Shown piece by piece: positions 26,236 to 35,033 of a stretch of 64,000 nt of DNA. This DNA comes from Hymenobacter mucosus (GTDB taxonomy: Bacteria > Bacteroidota > Bacteroidia > Cytophagales > Hymenobacteraceae): NCBI RefSeq assembly GCF_900188255.1, contig NZ_FZNS01000002.1:1-64000 (forward strand). The letters are read 5' to 3'. Position 1 is the stretch's first letter; every line of letters begins with the position of its first letter. A program made the position numbers and the translations under genes. The notes beneath the pieces were generated by a model that saw nothing but the letters and a program-made list of their open reading frames with translations, searched no databases and was not told where the DNA came from.

Positions 26236-26647
26236 TTACTGCTCAGCGGGTGTGGGGTCGAGGCGGAAGCAGTTGTGACGGCAGTGCAGGATCAGAGCAA
26301 ACAAGAAAAGGCTGTACACCATCTGGGTGCCTACCCTATTCTACTGCTCTAGCAAAGCACTGCCAAACACGAGGCTGAGGATAACTAGCATAGCTGCTGT
26401 GAGGGTAGGCCGCGTACACAACCCCAGCACCAACAGCAACCCGATACCGCCCTCTGCAAAGGGCAGCGCTGCTGCAAAGGCTTCCTCTATCGGTACGGGT
26501 AGTGGGGAGCGGCGAACTGCTTCACTAGCCCTGCCCGAAACCCGGCCAGCTTGGGCAAACGTACTACCCATGTACCAAGAAACTAACGCCGTGTCATAAA
26601 CACCCCAGCACGAAGGCTAAGGCTAATTCAGAATTTGAAAGCTTCAT
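26236..26647 (-). pseudogene. Decayed DoxX-family membrane protein gene
   Basis: On the minus strand ATG at 26647 begins MKLSNSELALAFVLGCL and meets a TGA. Another frame continues YDTALVSWYMGSTFAQ and then a DoxX-like core with FAEGGIGLLLVLGLCTRP. That frame hits TAG at 26343-26341, exactly where DoxX relatives usually have Trp (LLEQ*NRVGTQMVYSLF), and reads on to TAA at 26238-26236. One early frameshift or deletion plus one TGG-to-TAG change explains the whole stretch. Family proteins are small quinone-linked membrane proteins. The flanking spans 25961-26235 and 26648-26845 contain no other gene I can support. Confidence 0.7.
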
Positions 26648-26845
26648 AAGGCAAGTACATCCTACTGAGTTCTGCCTCATGGGCGCCCCGTAATCACAGT
26701 TCCGCCTGTAGCAGCTGAAACACCGCGCATGTCGGGGTGCGCAAATGGCTAAGCCGATTTCTCATTTCGTCTGTTACTTCTAGCGTCACTCGTCTTTCGT
26801 ATTCGCGTACGGATTCTCCATTCTATCAACCCTACTTTCTTTCCT

Positions 26846-27724
26846 ATGTCAGATACAACCAAGCCAACCTTCTCGCCAACTTATACTCTAGGGGGCGACT
26901 TAACGATTAACCGCATGGGCTACGGCGCCATGCGCATCACAGGTGAGGGCATTTGGGGCCCACCTCAGGACCACGACGAAAGCATCCGGGTGCTTAAGCG
27001 CAGCGTAGAATTGGGGATCAACTTCATTGACACCGCCGACAGCTACGGCCCCAACGTGTCGGAAGAGTTGATTGCGGAGGCGCTCCATCCCTACCGCGCC
27101 GGCTTGGTGATTGGGACCAAGGGCGGCTTGCTCCGCACTGGCCCCAACCAATGGCCCATTGACGCCAGCCCCAACCACTTGCGCGAAGCGTTGGAGGGTA
27201 GCCTCACCCGCCTCAAGCTCGATCAGATTGACTTGTACCAACTGCACCGGGTAGACCCTGAGGTGCCATTTGAGAAAACCCTGGAATTCTTGCAGGAAGT
27301 GCAGGAGCAGGGGCTTGTAAAGCACATCGGCCTTTCGGAAGTCACCGTCGAGCAGATTCAGAAAGCCCAGCAGTACGTGAAGGTGGCATCGGTACAGAAC
27401 ATGTACAGCGTAGACAACCGCAAGTGGGAAGCCGAGCTAAACTACACCGCGCAAAACGGCATGGCCTTTATTCCGTGGTATCCACTCAGTGGCGGCAACC
27501 AAGAGGCGTTGAGTAAGCTCGACCAGATTGGCCAAAAGTACGGCGCCACCAAACAGCAAATAGCCCTGAGCTGGCTGCTGCACCGCTCACCCAACATCCT
27601 GCTGATTCCGGGCACTTCCAAAGTGAAGCATCTAGAAGAAAACGTGCAGGCAGCGTCCATTGCCCTGTCGGCGGAAGACCTCGCCGAGTTGGAATCCTTG
27701 AGCCCAGCCCCAGCGGCCCATTAG
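26846..27724 (+). CDS. Aldo/keto reductase
   Basis: The 292-residue TIM-barrel NADPH oxidoreductase has the catalytic tetrad in order: Asp and Tyr in FIDTADSYGPN (about residues 57-67), Lys in VIGTKGGLL, and His in YQLHRVDPE. Cofactor-binding segments near the C-terminus are PWYPLSGG and LIPGTSKVKHLEEN. It reduces aldehydes or ketones; the physiological substrate is unknown. It is single and convergent with the DUF885 gene. Confidence 0.93.
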   Translation: MSDTTKPTFSPTYTLGGDLTINRMGYGAMRITGEGIWGPPQDHDESIRVLKRSVELGINFIDTADSYGPNVSEELIAEALHPYRAGLVIGTKGGLLRTGPNQWPIDASPNHLREALEGSLTRLKLDQIDLYQLHRVDPEVPFEKTLEFLQEVQEQGLVKHIGLSEVTVEQIQKAQQYVKVASVQNMYSVDNRKWEAELNYTAQNGMAFIPWYPLSGGNQEALSKLDQIGQKYGATKQQIALSWLLHRSPNILLIPGTSKVKHLEENVQAASIALSAEDLAELESLSPAPAAH

Positions 27725-27743
27725 GTTTCGCGCCTAACTGCAC

Positions 27744-27821
27744 CAGAGTGGCACGCAGGAGAAAGGGGGAGTACCAGGAAGTATTTCCTGGTACTCCCCC
27801 TTTCTCCTGCGTGCCACTCTG
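27744..27821. terminator. 37-bp-arm palindromic bidirectional terminator
   Basis: Positions 27744-27780 and 27785-27821 are exact inverted repeats with loop GTAT. The right arm ends one base before the DUF885 stop codon. It lacks a long pure T-run; the core is GGGGGAGTACCAGG, so termination would rely on stem strength. Confidence 0.8.
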
Positions 27822-27822
27822 A

Positions 27823-29676
27823 CTATTTCTGTCCGGCAGCCCAGTTATCCATCTTGCGCTCCAAAACGGCCAGGGGCATCACGCCATCCTTCAGCAACTC
27901 GTCGTGGAAGGCCGAGAGGCTGAAATGCTCCCGATTCTGACCCGCGTACTTTTCGCGCAGCTTGTCGCGGTGCAGTCCTAGCTGCTGGGAGTATTTCTGG
28001 CGCAGCTCCCGAATTTTCAGAGCACCTATCTTATAAGATAAGGCCTGGCCCGGAATAGCCATGTAACGTTCAATTTCGGCGGTAGCGCCTTCCTCACTGA
28101 TAGCCTCGTTGCTGAGCATGTACTTAATGGCTTCCTCACGAGTCATGTTTTTGGTGTGCATGCCCACATCTACTACCAAGCGTACGGCCCGGTGCATCTC
28201 GTCGCCTAGGGCGCCCATATACTGGTAGGGGTCGGTATAAAGCCCTAACTCCTTACCCAGGCTCTCAGTATATAAGGCCCAGCCTTCGCCCATAGCTCCG
28301 TACCACGCGAAACGGCGAAACTTGGGGAGCTGGGTATTTTCCTGCTGCAACGAAATCTGATAGTGGTGGCCCGGAATAGCTTCGTGCAGAAATAAGGACT
28401 CCATGCCCGAAGTGACGTTGAACTTGGCAGCGTCTACGATGGGAATATAGAAGATGCCGGGGCGGGAGCCATCGGGGGAACCCTGGTTATATTCTGCCGA
28501 CGCCGACGCCTCACGGAATTTCTCTGTTTCCCGAATCTCGAAAGGGGTTTTGGGCGTGCGCCCGAACATCTTGGGTAGGTTGGGAGTGATTTTGGCCTGA
28601 ATGCCCCGGAAGGCGTTCAGCACGTCTTCTGCCGTTTTATAAGGCATCAGCTTGGGGTCGGTTTTGAGATGCTGAAAGAAGGCGGGCAGGTCGCCCTGAA
28701 AGCCCACCTGCGCCTTCACCTTTTCCATCTCCCCCCGAATACGAGCCACTTCTTTCTGGCCGGTCTGGTAGATTTCCTCCGGCGTTTTGTCGGTAGTCGT
28801 CCAGCTCTTTACGTAGTAGCGGTACATCTCCGGTCCGCCCGGAACGGCTGCAATACCCGTGCTGGGGCGCGACTTAGGCAGGTACTCTTTCTCCAGGAAG
28901 TCGCCCAGCTTTTTATAGGTAGGCACCAGCTCTTCCAGAATGGCTTTTTTATACGCCGCCGTGAGGCGCTCCTTATCGGCGGCGGGCATATCGGCGGGCA
29001 GCTTATTGATGGGGCCGTAGAACAGGCTCTTGGTGGGGTCCGTCACTTCCAGGTCGCGCATCTGCGGCACCATCTTCGTTACAAGGGCGCGGGGCAACAC
29101 TACCCCAGCTTTTATACCCTGCCGGAAGTTGCCGATGGCCGTGTCGGCCCAGGCCGTGAAGCCGTGCACGCGGCCCAGCCAGTTGTCGTAGTCCTTCGCC
29201 GTTTTAAATGGCTGCACCCCCTCGCCCGAGCCAAATTGCCCTAGCGTAATGGGTAAGCCCCAAAACTGCTGGAAAGGCATCATCCACGTATTCAGCTTCA
29301 AGCCTTCCAGCTTGGTTTGCAAGTCGTACTGGAAGATGTCGTAGCTGATACGGTCGTTTTCTGAGAGGCTGGCGCGGTCGAATTTCTGCAACCCATCCAA
29401 GTACTTTTGGTAAAAGGCACGCAATTGCTCCCGGAAGGCCTTGGTGCCATCGTTGGGCAGTTGGTCGTTGTAGCGGTTGTCGCCTTGGGTAGTCGCATCG
29501 AGGGGAAACAACTTAGCGTTGTCTTCCCAGTACATCTCAAACAGCTGGTTGATGTCTTTCACGTCGGCAAGACTGGTTTCGGCACTGGCAGCGCCGCTGT
29601 GGTCCGAGGATTTTTGCTGGTTGCAGGCTGCCAGCAACGTGCAAGCAAGCAGGCCACCCAGAGCGAGTTTTTTCAT
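27823..29676 (-). CDS. DUF885 peptidase-like lipoprotein
   Basis: The 617-residue protein has a lipoprotein signal peptide (LALGGLLACTLLAACNQQ, Cys near residue 18). A large, mostly helical DUF885 domain follows. The conserved HEAIPGHHYQISLQQ (around residue 430) resembles a zinc-metalloprotease helix, and GEGWALYTESL follows as in the family. Likely a periplasmic or surface peptidase; no substrate is established. The ATG at 29676 gives the correct signal peptide, so the longer frame to 29760 is rejected. Confidence 0.88.
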   Translation of the reverse strand: MKKLALGGLLACTLLAACNQQKSSDHSGAASAETSLADVKDINQLFEMYWEDNAKLFPLDATTQGDNRYNDQLPNDGTKAFREQLRAFYQKYLDGLQKFDRASLSENDRISYDIFQYDLQTKLEGLKLNTWMMPFQQFWGLPITLGQFGSGEGVQPFKTAKDYDNWLGRVHGFTAWADTAIGNFRQGIKAGVVLPRALVTKMVPQMRDLEVTDPTKSLFYGPINKLPADMPAADKERLTAAYKKAILEELVPTYKKLGDFLEKEYLPKSRPSTGIAAVPGGPEMYRYYVKSWTTTDKTPEEIYQTGQKEVARIRGEMEKVKAQVGFQGDLPAFFQHLKTDPKLMPYKTAEDVLNAFRGIQAKITPNLPKMFGRTPKTPFEIRETEKFREASASAEYNQGSPDGSRPGIFYIPIVDAAKFNVTSGMESLFLHEAIPGHHYQISLQQENTQLPKFRRFAWYGAMGEGWALYTESLGKELGLYTDPYQYMGALGDEMHRAVRLVVDVGMHTKNMTREEAIKYMLSNEAISEEGATAEIERYMAIPGQALSYKIGALKIRELRQKYSQQLGLHRDKLREKYAGQNREHFSLSAFHDELLKDGVMPLAVLERKMDNWAAGQK

Positions 29677-29991
29677 GGATAACGGGAGGTTGTGTTCAGA
29701 ACGGGAAGGTACACGGATTTGGGCAGCGGTAACTATAGCTCCCCTCCTTCCCAACCGCATATTCTGCGGGGAGCCCAGCGGATTCGGCCGTAGCGTTGGC
29801 TTTTAGCCGGCTCACATCCTACAGCTGCTGAGCGCAACAAGCCAGTAGTTCACGCGGAGGGCTACCATTTTATTGCGGCAGCCGTTAACATCGGGCAGCC
29901 GCATGGGTTGTAGTCATGCTCACCTCAGCCTACGGAACGTTTCTGGCTCCGCTAGGCTGTTATCAACTTACTTTCTACTCTCTCTACACAC
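29677..29991. other. Divergent intergenic region
   Basis: This is 315 bp between the DUF885 and SDR genes, which diverge. It should hold both promoters, but I see no exact TAnnTTTG box with a TTG partner. No gene or structured RNA is apparent. Confidence 0.5.
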
Positions 29992-30708
29992 ATGGAATCA
30001 CTAGCCGGTAAGAACGCCCTGGTAACGGGTGCAGGCAAAGGAATTGGCCGCGCCATTGCAGTAGCCCTGGCGCAGGAAGGTGCCAACGTAGCCTTGCTAG
30101 CCCGTACCGAAAGCCAACTGCGCGACGTGGCGCAGGAAATAGAACAACTGGGCGGCAAAGCCGTGGTAGTAACGGCCGATATAGCTGACCGCACCGCCGT
30201 GGAGGCCGCCGTAGCGCAAGCCGCTACCACACTAGGTAGCATTGATATTCTCATCAATAATGCGGGCATTGGCACCTTCGCCAAGCTGGTTGATATGGAC
30301 CCCGCCGAATGGGAGAAGATCATTCAGGTAAACCTGATGGGTACCTACTACGCCACGCGGGCCGTGCTACCTCAAATGATTGCCCGCGAAACCGGCGACA
30401 TCATCAATATTGCCTCTACTGCTGGCCAGCGGGGTGCCGCAACCACCAGCGCCTACAGTGCTTCCAAGTTTGCTATCATGGGCCTCACAGAGTCGTTGAT
30501 GCAGGAGGTGCGCAAACATAACATCCGCGTGACGGCCCTAACGCCCAGCACGGTAGCCACCGAGCTAGCCATCAACAACAAGCTCACCGACGGCAACCCC
30601 GAGAAGGTAATGCAACCCGAGGACTTGGCAGAGTTCATCATTTCTCAGCTGAAGCTCAACCGTCGTATTTTCATCAAGGAAGCCGGCATGTGGAGCACCA
30701 ACCCCTAA
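29992..30708 (+). CDS. Short-chain dehydrogenase/3-ketoacyl-ACP reductase-like
   Basis: The 238-residue classical SDR has the NADP motif [12 protein letters not shown] (residues 12-23), NNAGIG (about 89-94), the catalytic Ser in IASTAGQRG and [10 protein letters not shown] with catalytic Tyr/Lys. The fold reduces ketoacyl chains or other carbonyls. The nearest pattern is 3-oxoacyl-ACP reductase, but the gene stands alone outside a fatty acid cluster, so the substrate is open. Confidence 0.92.
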   Translation: MESLAGKNALVTGAGKGIGRAIAVALAQEGANVALLARTESQLRDVAQEIEQLGGKAVVVTADIADRTAVEAAVAQAATTLGSIDILINNAGIGTFAKLVDMDPAEWEKIIQVNLMGTYYATRAVLPQMIARETGDIINIASTAGQRGAATTSAYSASKFAIMGLTESLMQEVRKHNIRVTALTPSTVATELAINNKLTDGNPEKVMQPEDLAEFIISQLKLNRRIFIKEAGMWSTNP

Positions 30709-30709
30709 C

Positions 30710-30784
30710 CTGCTACCACACTGGCACACAAAAAGCCCCGCAAGCAGTGCTTGCGGGGCTTTTTGTGTGCCAGTGTGGTAGCAG
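30710..30784. terminator. 37-bp-arm palindromic bidirectional terminator
   Basis: Positions 30710-30746 and 30748-30784 are exact inverted repeats around one central base. The core AAAAAGCCCCGCAAGCA gives U-runs both ways. The left arm begins one base after the SDR stop codon. Confidence 0.92.
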
Positions 30785-30792
30785 TGAGCAGC

Positions 30793-32085
30793 CTACTCGT
30801 GCACAAGCACCCGGCGGCTTACTACTCCTTCCGAGGTAAGAGCTTGCACAATGTAGATACCGGGCTTGCTAGCAGTAAGAGGCAACTGGCGGCTCACGCT
30901 ACCCGTCGCATTGGCAGGGAGCTGATCGGTGTAGAGAAGGCGGCCCATGCTATCCAGCACCCGAATGGCTTGGCATTGCCCATTGACGCGCATGGTTACA
31001 TTGAGGCTAGGCTGGCCGGCAAGGCTACCGTACACATCCATTTGCTGGCGGGCCTCTCCGCTGCTAACGTCTACGGGTAATACCTGGGAGTAGGCAGTTT
31101 TACCATCCAGATCTACTTGGCGCAGACGGTAGTAGTTCATGCCGGGCTGGGGCTGGGCATCTGTTGTGGTGTAGTTGCGGCGCGCAGAAGAGGTTCCGGC
31201 CGCTGCTACCAGGGCGACTTGCTCAAAGGAGTGACCATCAACAGAGCGCTCCACGGCAAAGCTAGCCGAGTTGATTTCAGAGGCCGTGGCCCATTGCAAG
31301 TACACCTGACCACCCGTGCTACGGGCCGCAAAGCTCACCAGTTGCACGGGCAGCGGCGAGCAGTCGTTCACCGCAATAGCCTCGCGTACTCGGTCGTTGC
31401 AGCTCATGCCTTTCAAATTCTCAGTGCCGCAGTTTGTGGATTTACCACCTAGGCACACGCGCAGATCAGAGCCAAACAGGCCGCGCTGTACTCCCTGGTC
31501 AATCGTCATGACGCAGCCTCCGATGGCTAGTTGACCGGCACCTACCAGGCTGGGGTTGCCCTGGCGCACTACCAAGTTGCCGTCAATGGCCACGGTGCTA
31601 CCAATAGTGAGCGTAGCGTTGTTACCAACGGCAATGCTGCAATCAGCCTCCATGGGGGCATTGATGGTGGCATCGGCCTTCATAAAACTAATGGAACTGA
31701 CCGCCAACCGGCCATTCAGCAATAGGCGGTTTTCGTCTGACCCCATTTTTTCGGCAAAGTCAAGACGACGGTCGGTGCCATCTTCCACCAGGGAGCCAGC
31801 AGATGTAATGGTCATGTGTCCATCTTTGCCATCTACGGTGTAGTCACGGTCCAGAATAACCGGTGAGTTGATGACGATAATATTGCTGTTGTTGTCGCCT
31901 CTGCGGCTCACTTCATTGGTGGGCACTTTGCTTCCCGTTTTCTGTCCTGTGACAGTCCAAGTGCTTGGGTCGCTCCAGCGCCCTCCCTTCGGATTTGATG
32001 TGTAAATGACCTGAGCGGCGGTTTCTTGCACGAAACTCAGACACATCATTGAAAATAGAACAATAGTAAGAGTAGTTGTTTTCAT
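30793..32085 (-). CDS. T9SS-exported protein of unknown function
   Basis: The 430-residue protein has a signal peptide (LTIVLFSMMCLSFVQETAAQ). A beta-helix-like region (residues 25-220) follows, rich in short T/I/N repeats such as GNLVVRQGNPSLVGAGQL. The next segment, LPVQLVSFAARSTGGQVYLQW, begins the Ig-like linker common before Bacteroidota sorting domains. The C-terminal region (YYRLRQVDLDGKTAYSQVL, then GIYIVQALTSEGVVSRRV) is a Por type IX sorting domain. It is probably a surface or secreted adhesin-like protein; no enzyme motif is seen. Confidence 0.85.
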   Translation of the reverse strand: MKTTTLTIVLFSMMCLSFVQETAAQVIYTSNPKGGRWSDPSTWTVTGQKTGSKVPTNEVSRRGDNNSNIIVINSPVILDRDYTVDGKDGHMTITSAGSLVEDGTDRRLDFAEKMGSDENRLLLNGRLAVSSISFMKADATINAPMEADCSIAVGNNATLTIGSTVAIDGNLVVRQGNPSLVGAGQLAIGGCVMTIDQGVQRGLFGSDLRVCLGGKSTNCGTENLKGMSCNDRVREAIAVNDCSPLPVQLVSFAARSTGGQVYLQWATASEINSASFAVERSVDGHSFEQVALVAAAGTSSARRNYTTTDAQPQPGMNYYRLRQVDLDGKTAYSQVLPVDVSSGEARQQMDVYGSLAGQPSLNVTMRVNGQCQAIRVLDSMGRLLYTDQLPANATGSVSRQLPLTASKPGIYIVQALTSEGVVSRRVLVHE

Positions 32086-32703
32086 GGGTACTCAGGGTGG
32101 GAGTAATAGGCCTCTATAAATTCTGTCAAATGTACGTGTATCAACATCTTATGATTCTATTTTTTATTAGCAAAATATAAGTAGTGCAAAACATGAATAC
32201 GTACTATGTTGGCACCACAACTAAGCCTCTATTTTCACTAAATTGCTAAAACACCCTTTTAGCTCTGAACTGTACTGGTATTTATAATAACTTTATCAAT
32301 ATTCAGTATAACCTATCAAATAACACAAACAGAATATTTTTTCTTATTTAAAATCTATTATTATAAATCGAGTAGCTCTTAATGGCAAGGTCAACCCTCA
32401 CGTAGTTGCGCCCTTAGCAGTCCCTACATCTAGCTTGCAGCACAGCCCCTGACGGACTCCGGCACCAAGGCAGGCGCAGCGCAGCAGCTACCGATTCATG
32501 CCCGCTTAGTGGCTGACAAGTGGCGCCTAGCGCCGCTTACTCAGCGGGTGAAGAAGAAGCCTACGCGGCCACTGAATAGAAAAAGCTCGGCATTTATTAC
32601 GGCTGTGCTGAAACAGGATGCCCTACTTGTAGGTAAGTAGTGAGTACCTTGGGGCGGGCTGCAGAAGCAGCTCGCTTCTTTTCACTTTCCACCTAGTTCT
32701 GTT
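32086..32703. other. 618-bp intergenic region, A/T-rich half
   Basis: The part 32086-32380 is strongly A/T-rich and carries a -7 box for the minus gene: TACATTTG at 32134-32127. The part 32400-32700 is GC-richer and includes an open frame without a start codon (about 32450-32640, ending TAG) that resembles no protein I know. The span separates the divergent T9SS gene and exported SOD. Confidence 0.55.
32127..32134 (-). promoter_or_regulatory. -7 box upstream of the T9SS gene
   Basis: TACATTTG on the minus strand, about 40 bases before the start codon at 32085. No TTG lies at the canonical distance. Confidence 0.5.
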
Positions 32704-33453
32704 ATGCTGAAGCGAGATTTCTTGAAAAACGGCCTGCTTACTATGGTAGGCGCTCTGGTAAGCCCAGCCATCTTGGCAGCTGCCCACGAAGAGAAATTGC
32801 TGCGTGAAGCCCGCGCCACGCCTATTGCCGACGGCCCGTTCACGCTGCCGGCGCTACCCTATGCCTTCAATGCGTTGGAGCCCCACATCGACGCCAAGAC
32901 GATGGAAATCCACCATGATGCCCACCATAAAACTTACGTTTCGAAGCTGAATGAGGCCGTAGCCGGTAAGCCCGAGGAAAAGCTAAGCCTGGCCCAGCTG
33001 CTGGCATCGGCTAGTAAGCAGCCCGACGCTATTCGCAACAACGCGGGCGGGCACTGGAACCACTCTTTCTTCTGGCTGCTGCTCGACCCCAAAGGCGGTG
33101 GGCAACCCACTGGTGCCTTGGCCGCGGCCATTACCAAGGACTTCGGCTCCTACGAGAAGTTCACCGAGGAATTTACGAAGGCAGCAACGGGCCGCTTTGG
33201 CTCGGGTTGGGCTTGGCTGATCCACGACAAGAAGTCGGGCAAGCTGGCCATCACGTCTACCCCCAACCAGGATAACCCCCTCATGGACGTACCGGGCATT
33301 CAGCGCGGCACCCCGCTGCTGGGCCTCGATGTGTGGGAGCACGCCTACTACCTCAAGTACCAAAACAAGCGCCCCGACTACGTGAAAGCCTTCTGGAACG
33401 TAGTGAACTGGAGTGAAGTAACGCGCCGCTTTGAGGAAGCCCGCAAAGGCTAG
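32704..33453 (+). CDS. Exported Fe/Mn superoxide dismutase
   Basis: The 249-residue enzyme converts superoxide to peroxide and oxygen. Fe/Mn-SOD metal ligands are visible: His in [13 protein letters not shown], His in [10 protein letters not shown], and Asp/His in [13 protein letters not shown]. Unlike the usual cytoplasmic enzyme, it has an N-terminal extension ([20 protein letters not shown] ... AILAAAHEE) resembling a Tat or Sec signal with KR in place of RR, so it is probably periplasmic. A simple terminator follows. Confidence 0.93.
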   Translation: MLKRDFLKNGLLTMVGALVSPAILAAAHEEKLLREARATPIADGPFTLPALPYAFNALEPHIDAKTMEIHHDAHHKTYVSKLNEAVAGKPEEKLSLAQLLASASKQPDAIRNNAGGHWNHSFFWLLLDPKGGGQPTGALAAAITKDFGSYEKFTEEFTKAATGRFGSGWAWLIHDKKSGKLAITSTPNQDNPLMDVPGIQRGTPLLGLDVWEHAYYLKYQNKRPDYVKAFWNVVNWSEVTRRFEEARKG

Positions 33454-33475
33454 CCCAAAGCGTAAGCCCACAATA

Positions 33476-33512
33476 AAAAAAGGCCGCCTCTGTAGCAGAG
33501 GCGGCCTTTTTT
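33476..33512. terminator. Bidirectional terminator after SOD
   Basis: The stem 33476-33492 / 33496-33512 is exact (17 bp, core GGCCGCCTCTG) with A and T runs on the two sides and a 3-nt loop. Confidence 0.9.
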
Positions 33513-33541
33513 GTTGCCGTATTCATTAGGTGGGCGAAGGT

Positions 33542-34843
33542 TTATTTTACAATGCGTCCGTTCTCAATGCGCACGTCGGCTTTGGGAGCGGCGCCTTTCA
33601 CCATGGTTCCGAAAGCGCCTTTCTTTTCAAACGAGGCTACTACCTCATCTTCCACCGGCGTACGGCGCACCACCGAGTTGTTGACCCAGAATTCGGGGTC
33701 GTATTTGATGCTACGAATGGCGTCCAAGTCGCGGTCCTGCAGGCTCACTTTGGCGTAGCGCAGGTTGGTAGGCTGGGTGCTGGTATCGTAGAAGAACGTA
33801 AACGACGACACGCTGATGGGCGTGATTTGCTTGTTGGCAGCCAGTTCGGCCGTTAGGTTCACCTTCATGTATTCCAGCGGGGCCGTTTCGCCTTCCGTTT
33901 GCTGGAAGCTCATTTCGATGTCCATCTTGGGGTTGCTGAACTTCTGGTTGGGGTTGCTAGACGACACCGTGAAGTTGGGCGTAGTCATGTGGTAGCGCAC
34001 CACGCGGTAAGTATCAATGTCAATCCAAATGGTACCCTCGGCGCGATACTTGGTAAGCTCCGGGCGGGTATTGAAAGCAATTTCAGCTACGCCACCCTTG
34101 GTGCTGTCAGGGCCCGACACAATGCCTTTCAGCTCTAGCTCGTAGTTTTTAACTACCGTGGGGCTGAGCAAGGCCAGGGACTTAGTGGTGTCGGCGTAGG
34201 CGTCAAACAAGCCATAGGACTTGGTATAGAGCGAAAAGTTGCTGAAGGCCGTGAGGGCGGGCACGGCGGCGTAGCGACCTTGCGCAATGGTAGTACCCTC
34301 AATGCGGGCGTTGTTGGTCTTCACGTTCCACACTACTTCCTGCAACTCGGTAGGGGCATTATCGAGGCGCGTGATTTGGCGGTAGAAGGCTTTGCCGTAG
34401 AACTTGCGGCGGTAGTTGCGGCTCATCTGGCGGTACGCCCGGTCTACGAGCTGGAAGGGGTAGCTTCCTACTTTCACTTCGGGCAGCACTACCGTGGCCG
34501 AGGCCAGCCCAATGCGTAGGGCTTGGGTAGCACTCGTGACGCGCACCGTATCGCGCAAGTGGCCCAGCTCCGACACCAGCAGGGTAAGGGGCAGCTTAGC
34601 TACGGTCAGGGTGAACTCGCCGTCGAGGTTAGTGGCCGTACCGTTGCCGGTGCCTACCACCGCTACGCTGGCAAACGGCAGCACCTCGTTGGTTTCCTTG
34701 TCGATAACGGTACCGCGTAATTGCACCTGCGCCTGAGCCGCCGGCGCTAGTACTACCGCAGCCAAAAAGAGCCACACCGGCAACAGCCAGCGCAGAGACG
34801 GAAGAGGGGCGGGAAGGGAGAGGATGGATGACAACACAACCAA
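33542..34843 (-). CDS. Carboxypeptidase-regulatory-like domain outer-membrane-associated protein
   Basis: The 433-residue protein has a signal peptide (WLLPVWLFLAAVVLAPAAQA, ending near residue 38). A CarboxypepD_reg-like beta domain (VQLRGTVIDKETNEVLPFAS ... GTNLDGEFTL-type turn) follows. A larger beta-rich domain with LVDRAYRQMSRNYRRKFYG and TIWIDIDTYRVVRY comes next, as in DUF5686/porin-like relatives. No ATG precedes the signal peptide. Candidate starts are TTG at 34843 or GTG at 34837. A -7 box (TACTTTTG) lies at 34920-34913. The function is unknown; an envelope role is likely. Confidence 0.75.
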   Translation of the reverse strand: MVVLSSILSLPAPLPSLRWLLPVWLFLAAVVLAPAAQAQVQLRGTVIDKETNEVLPFASVAVVGTGNGTATNLDGEFTLTVAKLPLTLLVSELGHLRDTVRVTSATQALRIGLASATVVLPEVKVGSYPFQLVDRAYRQMSRNYRRKFYGKAFYRQITRLDNAPTELQEVVWNVKTNNARIEGTTIAQGRYAAVPALTAFSNFSLYTKSYGLFDAYADTTKSLALLSPTVVKNYELELKGIVSGPDSTKGGVAEIAFNTRPELTKYRAEGTIWIDIDTYRVVRYHMTTPNFTVSSSNPNQKFSNPKMDIEMSFQQTEGETAPLEYMKVNLTAELAANKQITPISVSSFTFFYDTSTQPTNLRYAKVSLQDRDLDAIRSIKYDPEFWVNNSVVRRTPVEDEVVASFEKKGAFGTMVKGAAPKADVRIENGRIVK

Positions 34844-34912
34844 AGATTAAGGGTAAAGACTACAACCGGACACGATAACGCCGGGGGAGGATGCACTCGT
34901 ACGTTTGCTCTG

Positions 34913-34920
34913 CAAAAGTA
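34913..34920 (-). promoter_or_regulatory. -7 box upstream of the 33542-34843 gene
   Basis: TACTTTTG on the minus strand, about 70 bases before the TTG at 34843. No TTG occurs at the -33 position. Confidence 0.45.
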
Positions 34921-35033
34921 GGACCGCACTTTCGTTGGCCCGGCGTGGCAACTCAATTTCCTGGTAGTAGTATGGTATTGCTGCTTTTCACGGGGGGTAG
35001 CAGCCTTCGTGTTCCGTGGCGCATCTTTGGGGC

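Noticed and set aside
25865..26278. A 137-codon plus-strand frame near the DUF4126 gene
   Set aside because: It overlaps the start of the DUF4126 gene in antisense, and its distal half shows no coding bias or motif.
28669..29244. A 191-codon plus-strand frame inside the DUF885 gene
   Set aside because: It is a shadow of the lipoprotein gene; composition is rich in His, Leu and Arg as expected for antisense reading of this DNA.
32450..32640. Start-less open frame in the intergenic region before SOD
   Set aside because: It lacks ATG or a good GTG/TTG with a recognisable protein. I describe it as intergenic rather than a gene remnant.
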